A stretch of 64,000 bases of DNA from assembly GCA_949128115.1 (NCBI GenBank), contig CASBRS010000007.1, positions 1 to 64,000 of the forward strand, read 5' to 3'. Shown here in pieces: positions 54,404 to 64,000 of the stretch. Each line of letters opens with the position of its first letter. Positions within the stretch are counted from its first letter, which is position 1. Under the pieces are notes generated by a model. The model was not told where the DNA came from. It worked only from the letters and a program-made list of their open reading frames with translations, and made no database searches. The position numbers and the translations under genes are program-made. The DNA comes from Anaspis maculata. Lineage: Eukaryota; Arthropoda; Insecta; Coleoptera; Scraptiidae.

Positions 54404-55725
54404 CTGGGTGAGAACATAATAGTCCAGGAGCTTATGTAATCCCGTGGGATTTTAAATGAAAGAGCATAGCGACTATGTGGAATACATTCTTTAGATGGCC
54501 GGCAATCACACCTCACCGGGTGTTTTGCTCGAATTTCTTGCAGGAAATTTATACAGGGTGAAACAGAAAAAATGAATAAAGATTCGTAGCTCCAGACTGG
54601 GAAAAGATGAAGAGCCTGAACTGCATACGTGATTTGATTCTGTTGTTGTGTTGATTTCTGCCGAATTTGGTCCCAATCCATCGGATAAATTTTGAAGAAT
54701 TAAATGACAAAGTTATGAACTTTGACATTTTTTAATATTTGACAGATGCCATGCGGAGCAATATTTTCAACAATTTTGAATACAGTTTTTCAAGGGCTTT
54801 CAAAAGACATATTGCGAGTCAAGTTTCGTCACATATGCTTTCTGTCATTTTTGATGGTGACATTTCCGTTTGACAGATAACAACCAAAATGTAACAGACT
54901 CATTCGACGGCAAAATCATGTCCGCATACTGAATTTCAAGTCGATCGAATAAACGTTGCGGTTGTTATCGTGGAAGATTACAGACACAGACACACACAGC
55001 TTCGTAATCTTATCTAAAAAACTTTGCCATTTAATTATTTAATATCTATCCGATGGATTGGAGCCAAATTTGGAAGGAAGCAACAAAACAAAATCAATTA
55101 ATCAAGCCCGCAGTTGCAGCTTTCGACCAATTCCCAGTTGGACGTTACGAGGTTTTGAATTTTCTCTTGGCCGTTACCACCGGAGACGGCTGATCGTTTG
55201 GATTTTGACCAGGACGACCCGTGTTTGGTGCAGGACTCAACTCATCTGTCCTTTCCTGGCGGGGGATTGACTTTTTTCGAAAGATTCCAACTGATATCGG
55301 AAGTAGATTGCATTGGGCGTCGTGTAGGCTCATTTCCAAATCCGACACGGTTTCGTTCTTCCGACGATGATTTTTTCAAAATAATAAATTTAATTTTCAA
55401 GTTTTCTTGTTTTTCACTCTATTTACCACGAATGTCAATTTTTCAAGCAAAACATTTGAAAGTATCAAGTCGGGCATCCACCTGGTGATTTGTACCGCTT
55501 CACCCTCTATAGTTCACGTAATAAATTTTTTTTCTTTTTTTCTCTTGTTTCACCCTGTATAAATCCCCTGCAAGAAATTCAAGCAAAACACCCGGTGAGG
55601 TGTGATTGCTGCCCATTCAAGGAATGTATTCCACATGGTCGCTATGCTCTTTCATTTAAAATCCCACGGAATGCTTTTTATTTACATATGCTCCTGGACT
55701 ATAAGGAGTGCAGGAAAAACTGACT
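54404..55725. mobile_element. 1.3-kb TIR-bounded block containing head-to-head family R fragments
   Basis: The ends mirror each other over about 170 bp: TAGTCCAGGAGC, GAAAGAGCATAGCGAC and GGAATACATTC-type, CACCGGGTGTTTTGCT, CTTGCAGG and TATACAGGGTGAAAC at left, and the inverses at 55540-55715. Inside, 54640-54990 is plus-oriented family R (TTTGACAGATAACAACC near 54879) and 55010-55480 is minus-oriented family R (matching the reverse of 34000-34340). Non-coding. Confidence 0.72.
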
Positions 55726-57230
55726 TTGGCAAGATCCCGTTTTAAAAAAATGAATCGCAGAATTTTCTAGATCACAATTCACAGTTTTGGGAAGCGTTCA
55801 TCAATATCTCGAAACGGTTTAGGACTTTGCATCGTATTTTGTTCTTCAAAGCGTTATTGTTTGTTTTGTGATTTCTGGAATGAGAATTGAGCAGTAAAAG
55901 AAGCATCCATGATGAACAAACTGGTGACTATGGCAATCTTGGTACAACAGTCACTTGCTGCTCATGCATTTTGGACCACCCTGGGTCATTTACCATGTAA
56001 TGCAGTGTCGAAGTTTGATTTGCCATAGTCCCAAAAGGGTTCCAGGCTCTTACCATACTTCTGAGGACCAATGGTATCAAATTGTTTAATGGTGCATTTG
56101 ATGCTTGACATACAATGCTACTTTGTACATTCCGGTCAAATTTTAAAAATGAGCAAGACACCGTACAGATTCTGCGTCAAAAAAATCCAAAAATCCAAAA
56201 AATCAATAAATCATTAAAAAACCCTGTATATCGAAAACGGGGGACGTTAGGAAAATTTCGAAGGCAGATTCTGATTTGCCTCGAGAAAGTACACTACTCT
56301 TGAACTATGTCGGTTACTTCGTGGGACACCCTGTATATAAGTTTGACAATCAGGTGACAAAATGAAAATCCTTTATTATTATTATATTATTATTTAATGA
56401 AGTTTACAAGTTATTCAGAAAAAATCAAAAATTTTCAAGGATGGCGCTCTTTTATTTGTTCTAAAAAAAATCCAAGCCTAGGAATTTTCAGGAATTTCAG
56501 TATGTTATTCTACGTTGAATTCTGCATTGATCCACCAAATTTTGTCAACTTACGAATTTAATTCCGGTTTGGCCAGACTTTTTGCTTAATTTGACTGGAC
56601 TATAATAGGTGGTGTCAACATGTAAAAAATCGACCAGCTTCCAATTCACGAAAAAGAAATTTACACATTTCTCAGGAGAGACATCAGTCATGACATCGCA
56701 TCGTAGCGATACCTACCATGAAACGGTCTTACAAATTATCACCTATCTCGTATCTCGCCTAATTACAGGGTGATATCACATATCTTTTGTCTTGTGCTTA
56801 TGACTCGGCCTATGACTTTTTTATTGTTGATCAATATCCAAAATAATCGGGCTCATATTCAAGCTACGACCTCAGGCAAGAATCTTTAGGGATCAAAATT
56901 GACCTATCATGAAATTTTAAAGCGAGGAGCGCAACAAAAATCTGATATGTGACTGCAATGCGAGACAACTCGAAATTATAGTTCGAGAAAAATTGGTATA
57001 TGAATCCAATAAACGTCTCTTGAAAAGACCTATGCAATATCTGAACATTTTATCATGTTTCTGTACATCGATAAATCAAAGATTAGCTCTGTTGAATCTG
57101 AAACTCGTTACCATGTGTTCGGAAAAAAAAGAGTGCCTGGAGCTCACCTGAGAATTTCTGCAACCTAAGTTACAAAACGATTGTTGCAGTGATTGTTCGA
57201 GTGTTTTGCATGTCATTCCGACGAGATTCT
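55726..57230. other. Unassigned sequence with MITE ends
   Basis: No gene recognised. GTTACTTCGTGGGACACCCTGTATA at about 56310-56335 is, in shorter blocks (ACTTCGTGGGACACCCTGTA), the inverse of the CAGGGTGTCCCACGAAGT end interrupted at 20488-20690. AATTACAGGGTGATATCAC at about 56760 is another unpaired end. Confidence 0.4.
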
Positions 57231-58359
57231 AATGGGGCTGTATAGTGGCAAAAGCCTGAATTAATGGCGCATTGTACTATGCACCGCTGTCACCATAATG
57301 ACATTGGGCGCGTTCAGCAGGTCCTATGGTGGGTGCCATCGGTGGATGCCGCATGCGCCTCTCGAACGGTCACAGCTACCAAATCGCCATTTTTTCCACC
57401 ACAGTTGGTTTATGGTAGCGGTGGATCAGATAGTGGATCGACCTCGGGATCGACCAAGCCGTCCAGCAGCTTATATTTGGTAACTAGATCTACGGGTTCC
57501 ACCATGGAGCATGGAACTTGCTGAACTCGCCCATTGCTGTCAATGACTACCGTCAACATCTCATCCCCCGAAAAGTCAAAATGGTTGTCAGATACTGTCC
57601 GATACAGCTAGACGATTCATTCGCCTGCCCTCTGATTCGGGCTGAACGTGCGGTGCCAAGCCCTCACAGGCCAACCCCATACACGGCCCAAGGTACTGAC
57701 TATCCTCTACCAGATCCCTGTAGCCTGGACGTGCCGGTAACAGCCTACCTACCTCCAAGTGCCCCAGACTTGGCATAACGTTCTGATGCTAAGCCCCCAC
57801 AGGCTGCCCATTACTTACGTTTCGGTCCAAAGAGTGCTGATGCTAAACCTCATACAATTGTCTCATACTGACTCGCCTTCTCCAACAACTATTGAGCAAA
57901 CACCGAAATTTGTGATTGTATAGAAGTAGGTAGGTACTTTGGAATCCCTAACTATGGAAAGTTTCATACTATCGTATCCTACCTGCTTCATTATCGTTCC
58001 ATTTTCTTTACTCTGCTACTCTCTGCTAGAAAATATGGGGCCCCAGATCATTAGGTATCTACCTACCCCGACATAGTCAGGGAGAGAACTCGTTCACCCC
58101 CAAGTAGCAGCGTCACAATAGGTTATTAATGTTATTATTTGTTTCTTCAGGGACCTACCCTTCTGTTCTCTACTTTGGCGCCAATTCTTTTTCCTCTCCT
58201 TCGAAGCCGAGCGCTTTTTCACCTCAGCAACTTTTTTAATTCAAACCGTCCACTTCAAATGTGACATAATGTGACATTGCCATCATTTTATAGAATGTCA
58301 AATATGGGTGCATAGTACACGTCGCCCTCTACAATTTGTTTTGCCTATACAGCCCCATT
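57231..58359. mobile_element. 1.13-kb TIR element with coding-like minus-strand pieces
   Basis: AATGGGGCTGTATAG at left mirrors CTATACAGCCCCATT at right. Similarity continues for about 80 bp (GGCAAAA, GTACTATGCACC, TGTCA-type blocks). The interior minus strand has short coding-like runs: a basic run KKRSASKERKKNWRQSREQK near 58165-58235 and the run at 57410-57604. No transposase signature is seen. It may be a non-autonomous element with captured gene pieces. Confidence 0.68.
57410..57604 (-). pseudogene. Coding-like fragment in the TIR element
   Basis: After an in-frame TAG, about 65 open codons include MLTVVIDSNGRVQQVPCSMV followed by EPVDLVTKYKLLDGLVDPEV and an Asp/Pro-rich end before a TAA. 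The texture is protein-like, but I do not recognise a family. It is probably a fragment of a captured or internal gene. The basic run further upstream on the same strand (58165-58235) could be another exon. Confidence 0.28.
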
Positions 58360-58709
58360 CAATCATCATAATTATTATTCATCAAGACTAGCTTTACGAC
58401 TCTTTTGGCAAAAGTTACACACACTTAAAAACTAACCACTTTATGTTAGGAAACACGTACCCACCTACGCTACCTGCCTTGAAGTTTTACAGTGTTGAAG
58501 AACGCCGGAATGGAGGTAGCATCTTTTTTCAAATCGGTATATTTTTCATCTTGATATCACATATTTGGAAAATCGTCCTCCATAAAAATGCAATAAACCA
58601 CTAGGTAGATAGGTACCGCCACGAGCGCAATATTACATGCATCAAAATACTCGTCTAGCTTCCAAAAAAAAAAGCGACCAAGTCTTGATTTATTGTAATT
58701 ATTATGGCC
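58360..58709. other. Spacer
   Basis: Nothing recognised between the two TIR elements. Confidence 0.35.
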
Positions 58710-58732
58710 TAAGGGCTAAATTTCAATTTCAA

Positions 58733-58841
58733 GTTGCAACCCGCGCAGCGTGGCGCAATTAGTCACGTGATCCCTCTGTGCCAATGAGCATGCCATTATT
58801 GGATCACGTGACTTCTTGCGCCACGCTGCGCGTGTTGTAAC
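58733..58841. mobile_element. 109-bp hairpin MITE nested in a TIR
   Basis: Near-perfect inverted halves: GTTGCAACCCGCGCAGCGTG, GCGCAA, GTCACGTGATCC and their inverses, with a CACGTG E-box in each arm. The right TIR of the host element reads CAAGTCTGCCCCGTACGG in inverse and lacks the insert, so it is an empty site. Confidence 0.85.
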
Positions 58842-59325
58842 TCACCCGTACGGAAAAATACTACTGAAAACTACAGAAAAAAAACTACTTGGAAACTACT
58901 GAAATTGCCAGTAGTTTCCAAGTAGTATTTTGGACCTACTACTGCAGCAGTAGTAACCACTGCAGCCAGTAGTAACTACTCTTAGTAGTAACCACTCCCA
59001 GTAGTATTTTGGACCTACTACTGCAGTAGTACGACTACAGCCAGTAGTAACCACTCCCAGTAGTATTTTGGACCTACTACTGCAGTAGTACGACTACAGC
59101 CAGTAGTAACTACTAGTTACCATTGCCAGTAGTATTTTGGACCTACTACTATGACCTACTACTGCAATAGTAGGTACGACTACAGCCAGTAGTAACCACT
59201 GTAAGTAGTACGTACGACTAGTAGTACCTATAATAACTACTGTCAGTAGTCCTCTGTAGTAGCCCCCTGCCAGTGGTGCGTAGGTAGGTAGGTACCTGTA
59301 ACAATAACCGTAAATGTAATAGTAG

Positions 59326-59444
59326 GTATTATTAAAAAATAAGCATAAGCATTTGCTTAGATTTCTGAGGAGTTGCTAAGCACACTTTCCCTAGCAACGC
59401 CTATGGAATCGAAGCAAATGCTTATGCTTATTTTTTATTAATAC
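59326..59444. mobile_element. 119-bp hairpin MITE
   Basis: GTATTATTAAAAAATAAGC and ATAAGCATTTGCTTAGATT at left mirror AATCGAAGCAAATGCTTAT, GCTTATTTTTTATTAATAC at right. The words GTAACAATAACC occur on both sides (about 59298 and 59450), so a small duplication may accompany it. Non-coding. Confidence 0.82.
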
Positions 59445-59646
59445 TACCCGTAACAATAACCATGTGTTGAAACACTGATGCCATTGCATCTCAATCTACT
59501 TAGTCTAGGCAAAGTAAATTTCTCTAAAGCCTGTTTTTCAGAATTTTAATAAACGGATACCTTTCAAAAATTGACTGTGTGGCATTATCCTTGAGCCTGA
59601 CGAACTCCCATATTATAATACTTCAAGGTACCTACCTATTATCTAC

Positions 59647-59877
59647 TCACCACATCACAACCAGCACATTTTCTCGTAGGCAAAAATCTTTCATTTTTCC
59701 CATTTTTAATTGGCCTAGTATTACATTTTCACTTTCTGGCAATTCTGTTATGATTTTTTGTCTCACCTCAGATCCTTTAAAGGGTGGATTTTTAATCCAA
59801 GACTGAAACCGAGCTTGAACGGGTTCCCCATCTTCATCAATAAATTGTGCAATAAAACACTTCTCATGATCGACTTC
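59647..59877 (-). pseudogene. Coding-like exon fragment inside the TIR element
   Basis: 77 open codons ending in TGA, including EVDHEKCFIAQFIDEDGEPV, ARFQSWIKNPPFKGSE and LPESENVILGQLKMGKMK. The upstream edge ATCATTAG/AAGTC on the minus strand fits a 3' splice site. There is no start Met near the front, so it is an internal or last exon, not a gene by itself. No family recognised. It could be the remains of the element's own protein or a captured host exon. Confidence 0.38.
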
Positions 59878-61023
59878 TAATGATTACCGGAAGCACACAC
59901 AACACACGTACGTATAAATAAAATGTAGAACATTGTACTTCATCAAATAATAACTCATTAGACCAGGAAACGGTTAACTTTGATTTCAAACGAGTTTGGC
60001 TTGAACTAACGCAGGAGCAGAAGGAAACAGTTGACAGTTAAAGTTTTCCTGTCAGTGCTGCCAACGTGGCAACTCATCCCCAGATTTGTGAATGAGACAA
60101 TAATGAGATGAAACCATGGTGAAGAATCATGGCAAATATAATAAATTGCTAGAGAAGAGAGGTTCTAAACACCCAATAAAAATTTCGATTACATTTATTA
60201 CACTAGAGGTCGTGAATGTTTTACTTCGAATGGTGACACTTTCAAATTCCGTGGTTGTTGTATTGGTGTTGGCGCTCTGTCTTCTGTCTGTCAAGTCAAT
60301 GACAGCGTCAAAAACTGTCAATTTGGGCCTCGGGGCCTCCTCGCACCTCAAACTCCTCAAAGTGCAACTGCAACTCGTCAAACAGATGATTAATCCATGA
60401 AAAACAAAACAAGAGGTTGAAATATAATGAATAAGCGAAGAGGGCCTTATAAGTATAAACGCGGTATAATTACACTGATAAATTGTATTTACCTACTTGT
60501 GAATTCTGTAAAAAATGGTAACCTACTTAATATTTGTTGGAAAATATCTGTGTTTTATTCACTAATATTGTATATACAATATGTACAATATACGTGTAGG
60601 TACCTATTCGCAAAAGTAATTTCCATCATGCAGTAGTTACCTAAATAATGAAACTACTCAGTAAAGAATAAGTAGTCCTCAGTAGTAAAAACACCAGTGA
60701 TTTTAGTAGTTTTAGTAGTCACTCCGAGCTGACTACTGAACTCTACTAAATCTCTCAGTAGTTGACTACTGAAAACTACTCAACAGATATTGATCAAGTA
60801 GTAGTTCTAAGTAGTTACTACAGAAAACTACTAGCGATAAAATGATGGAGTAGTAGTAACTACTTAAAACTACTGATCAATCAGTGTTCAAGTAGTCAAC
60901 TACTACAGAAAACTATTAGCGATGTAGTAGTTTTGAGTAGTTCACTATTGAAAACTACTGGTCAACTACTGGTTTTTAGTAGTTTTTTTCCGTACGGGGC
61001 AGACTTGAAATTTGGCCCTAATA

Positions 61024-61789
61024 GAATAAAAGGTTTGGCTGGTAAAAGACCAGCTGGCCTCACGGTGGCTGTACGTGTACTATACCTATGTAAGGACTCT
61101 ATCCAGGCTATGTCTTGTGTAGGTATGTTTAGAGTTATGAAACATTTAAAGTGTAGGTAATACAATGATCTCGAAAGTACATTAATAATAATATCAGAGA
61201 TAAAGTACTCACTTTTGAGGAACCACAACGAAAGAAAAGAAACTCAAAGCTCAACGTAACACACAATCGAACAGAATATGATAAATCGCATTCAAACTCA
61301 ACAACGCAACGGTCGGTGTTTATGCAATGTCAAAAATTCAGTCGTCATTTTTCTCTTACGTTCTTGATTTTCACCCAGGGATCACGCTTTTCACCTATCT
61401 ACCTGCACAGAATCTACCGGTCTAAAACTAGCGACGTTTTCTTGCCCTCATTTGATAAGGATCTGTTGTTATTTTACAATGTTCAGGTACAGTTTCTGTG
61501 TACAAAAGTATTTGTATTTATTTGAGCCGTTGCTCTCCATCGAAGAGATTTTTTTTGTATAAAATTGAATATTCACATTCCTAAAATACTTAGAAGTACT
61601 TTTTTCAAATAATTATAGAATGAACAAGTTATTTTGTGTGCGATAAAATCAGCGTCACTAAATTTTTGGGGCTGAATTTTTAGGTGTTGGTATTTAAAGT
61701 ACATATTGTATAGAAAGTATCAGAAAGTAGGTATGAATATACCCATGCCAAATCAAATGGGAATTAACAACGCTATTCTAGAACGTCAC
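61024..61789. other. Unassigned AT-rich sequence
   Basis: No gene recognised. Confidence 0.35.
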
Positions 61790-63167
61790 AAAACTCGGGA
61801 AATTTAACAAAAATTGTTGGAAAATGTTCAAAAACCACTTTACTTATTGTTTAAAAAATAACTGGTGAAAATCGATTCATGGGTTGAAAACCTGGGGCAG
61901 AGTTCTAACTAATTGCAATTCAGGGCCCCTAAGTTACGTGTGAAATGAGGCTTCGAGCCCATCAGGAGGTTAGGTTCCAACCACACCTGACGGCACAATA
62001 TAGCTCTGAAAACTCGAAAACCGAGAGGGTGGCTCAGTGGGCTCCAAGAGACACTTTGTGACACCAGGGAGCCTATAGGGCTTCAACCAACCCAGGAAGA
62101 CACAAGGGCGCCGTTTTGGCCTGAAACGGCAAAATCTAATAGTCACAGATGAGGGGCCCCATCGGGGCCTTGAACGGCAGACACCATGAGGCGGGGTGAA
62201 GCCCTGGTACCGCATCATATAAGGGCACTGCACACATTAGAGCTTGTATATAATATACGTCAACGGGATACGCATAGCATACTGAAGTTGCTGAAGCTAC
62301 AGAATTACAGAAAACACGAGGGGGTTTACGGAGCCCCAAACAACACTTGAAGTTGTTCGCACTGTTGCCTTGAACGATGCAAGCAGAAGATACAAAAGAA
62401 AACACCGAGAACAGTATCCATGTTGTCATTTTGACATAGATACGTCAGTGTAACAGAAACGTACCGGTTTGGTTGCTAAGAGAATTGTATAGGCCAAAAG
62501 TCGAGCAACAGGCAAGCCAGGCCAAAAGTCGAGCAACAGGCAAGCCAGGCCAAAAGTCGAGCAACAGGCAAGCCCGGCTGAATTCGGCCAGGCCCAACTT
62601 TGAAAATTCATAGCGCTCGGCTGAGGAATGATGGGAGACTCCAACTTCAGCATTAGTTTGATTCTTTGGTAATGTTGCTTCCTGCCGAGTTTGGTTTAAA
62701 TCTATCGTATAGATTTTGAATAATTAAATGGCAAAGTTCCAGACTTTGACATTTTTTATAATTTGACAGATAACAGATATGGAAATACTTTTAACTGTTC
62801 TGGATACAGTTTTTCAAGGGCTTTCAAACGATATATCGCAAGTCAAGTTTCGAGAGATGTAGTTTCTGTCATTTTCTGATAGTGACACTTCTGTTTGACA
62901 GATGACAGCCAAAAACTAATCCGGTCATTCCAGGGCGAAACCATGTCTGCATACCAAATTTCAAGTCGATCGGATCAACGTTTCGGCAGTTATCGTGGAA
63001 GATCACAGACATACACACACACATACGGACAGACATCATTCTGGAAATTGTCTCAATCGTCTTGAAAAACCTCAAAATGGATATATCCGGCGTAATCCCG
63101 AAACTTTTTTTCTGCACGATTACAATACTTTCCCTCCGAGTTCGTGGGGGGCCGGGAAAGTAAAATC
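61790..63167 (+). repeat. Family R, about 1.35-kb segment, copy of 39590-40925
   Basis: Collinear with 39590-40925 throughout, ending at GGGGGGCCGGGAAAGTAAAA. Here it runs directly into a 572-bp-type unit at 63168, giving the order of modules in the family: the 1.35-kb segment, then the 572-bp unit. The minus-strand frames at 62869-63183 are part of the repeat. Confidence 0.85.
62491..62574 (+). repeat. 28-bp tandem repeat, three units
   Basis: Three near-identical units, each starting AGGCCAAAAGTCGAGCAACA and ending GGCAAGCC. The homologous place near 40311 has one unit, so this is a local expansion. Confidence 0.93.
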
Positions 63168-64000
63168 TGTTGTGGGGCGACACAAAACTTTCCCGGCGGT
63201 ATCCAGGGACGTCAGTAATGATTTTGATCGAAGTGTCCCTTCGGGAGGGGGAGGAATCGATTTTGAAATTGATGAAAAAATTCTATTGAGTTGAGCGTTT
63301 AGCAAGAATCCTGCATCCATTGTTAAGCGGGCAGAACAAATGACAGGTTAGGTCCAAGATGATGAAATACTTAATCCAAAGGCAGAACTAGGTAGTTCAC
63401 TGTTGTATGATATCTCAAGAATGCAATGCTAGTTTCGTATTAAAATTTTTGTTTCTACTTTAGATATGATGATAAAATTACACAAACTTGATAAGGACTT
63501 TTACTGCATCGCATCTTTGTGTCAAATTTCAACCCTATATCTTCAATTTAGAGCTTGGGTAGACAAGCCGAGCGACGGCATTCTGTTATCATTGTTGGAC
63601 AGTTGTTGGAAGAACAGTTCAATCTGCACGATTACATATCAAACGATTTTAAAACTGAATAAAAAATCGATCAAGTCCAGCGACCATCCAGGAAAACTAA
63701 CTCGGATACACACATCACAATAAAGCACTGCGGTTCAAGGTTCAAGGCTTTATAGAACCTCATCCATCAGAACATTTAGTTCCATAGAGAGAAAGTTGTT
63801 TTTCAACCAAAATAATTCAGAAGATTGGACAAAAAATAGTTTGAGAATATCCAAGAACCAATTACCGATTGTTAAAAAAATATTTGGTGGAAATCGGTTC
63901 ACGAGTATAGAATACCTGGCGGGAGTTCTTATTATTTGAACTTCAGGGCCCCAAACGGCATGTGGAATGGAGCTTCGAGCCCTTGAAAAGGACAGGTCCG
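63168..64000 (+). repeat. Family R, partial 572-bp-type unit and following segment
   Basis: Starts TGTTGTGGGGCGACACAAAA and follows the unit to about 63580. After an interruption, 63830-64000 matches the start of the 1.35-kb segment (AATATTTGGTGGAAATCG, TTCAGGGCCCC, GAGCTTCGAGCCC) and runs off the window. Confidence 0.75.

Larger units (their letters stand above)
58710..61023. mobile_element. 2.3-kb TIR element with subterminal AGTAGT/ACTACT arrays
   Basis: The ends mirror each other: TAAGGGCTAAATTTCAA at left against TTGAAATTTGGCCCTAAT-type at right, then CCCGTACGGAAAAA (58845) against TTTTTCCGTACGGG (60998). Inside each end lies a dense array of GTAGT/ACTAC words, 58855-59260 and 60645-60985. 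The left array has a loose 60-80-bp unit with TTTTGGACCTACTACTGC at about 58928, 59007, 59066 and 59135. Such subterminal arrays are typical transposase-binding regions. The left TIR is interrupted by the hairpin at 58733-58841. The internal minus strand has one coding-like fragment (59647-59877). Confidence 0.78.

Noticed and set aside
60116..60400. Plus-strand frame with a good ACCATGG start context and a hydrophobic stretch.
   Set aside because: Lies inside the AGTAGT TIR element, has no recognisable family, and is overlapped by an 84-codon frame on the other strand.
62491..62574. Regular 28-bp repeats that could suggest a CRISPR array.
   Set aside because: Units are directly adjacent with no spacers, and the setting is eukaryotic transposon DNA.

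Overview
This window looks like nuclear DNA of an arthropod, most probably an insect. It is AT-rich and has no operons or bacterial-style gene packing. It is crowded with Jockey-type non-LTR retrotransposon remnants, Tc1-type transposase remnants, hAT-type MITEs, very long inverted repeats, a Helitron-like element, and TAGG/ACAGACGG-type simple repeats. The sequence does not settle the order of insect. I found no complete host protein-coding gene, no tRNA, no rRNA and no CRISPR array.

Layout. 0-9 kb: a Jockey RT remnant, unique sequence that could be cis-regulatory, a 120-bp tandem repeat carrying a YY1/Pho-like word, and a second Jockey RT remnant. 9-12 kb: a Tc1 transposase fossil, another RT scrap and a 1.6-kb palindrome. 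14-22 kb: MITEs, a 1.35-kb palindrome with a Tc1-like element as its loop, a reverse-oriented copy of a dispersed repeat family (called family R here), a hAT MITE with a perfect 8-bp target duplication, and an 856-bp foldback element. 22-33 kb: mostly unrecognised sequence, with a Jockey 3' end, a second hAT MITE and another regulatory-looking island. 33-41 kb: family R, including a 572-bp tandem array split by a 2.5-kb foldback element. 41-46.5 kb: nested MITEs inside a broken Jockey gene, more MITEs and a fresh 258-bp tandem duplication. 46.8-54.0 kb: one uninterrupted 2,386-codon minus-strand reading frame. 54-64 kb: more family R and two large TIR elements that carry coding-like minus-strand fragments.

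The main item is the 2,386-residue protein. It carries, in order, a basic tandem-repeat N-terminus, a Cys-rich DUF6570-like region, a Helitron Rep (HUH/Y2) domain, a Pif1-type helicase, an APE-like endonuclease, and two consecutive Ulp1/C48 cysteine-protease domains, each with an intact H-D-Q-C set. The Rep-helicase-endonuclease order is that of Helentron-type rolling-circle transposons. The duplicated Ulp1 module is the unusual part. The open frame and intact motifs suggest recent activity.

The other main theme is long inverted repeats: arms of about 0.4 to 1.1 kb at four loci, several with target-site duplications or empty-site comparisons inside the window. Transcribed, they could give long hairpin RNAs. 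Many calls here come from comparing repeats within the window and from motif recognition by eye; no database search was possible.
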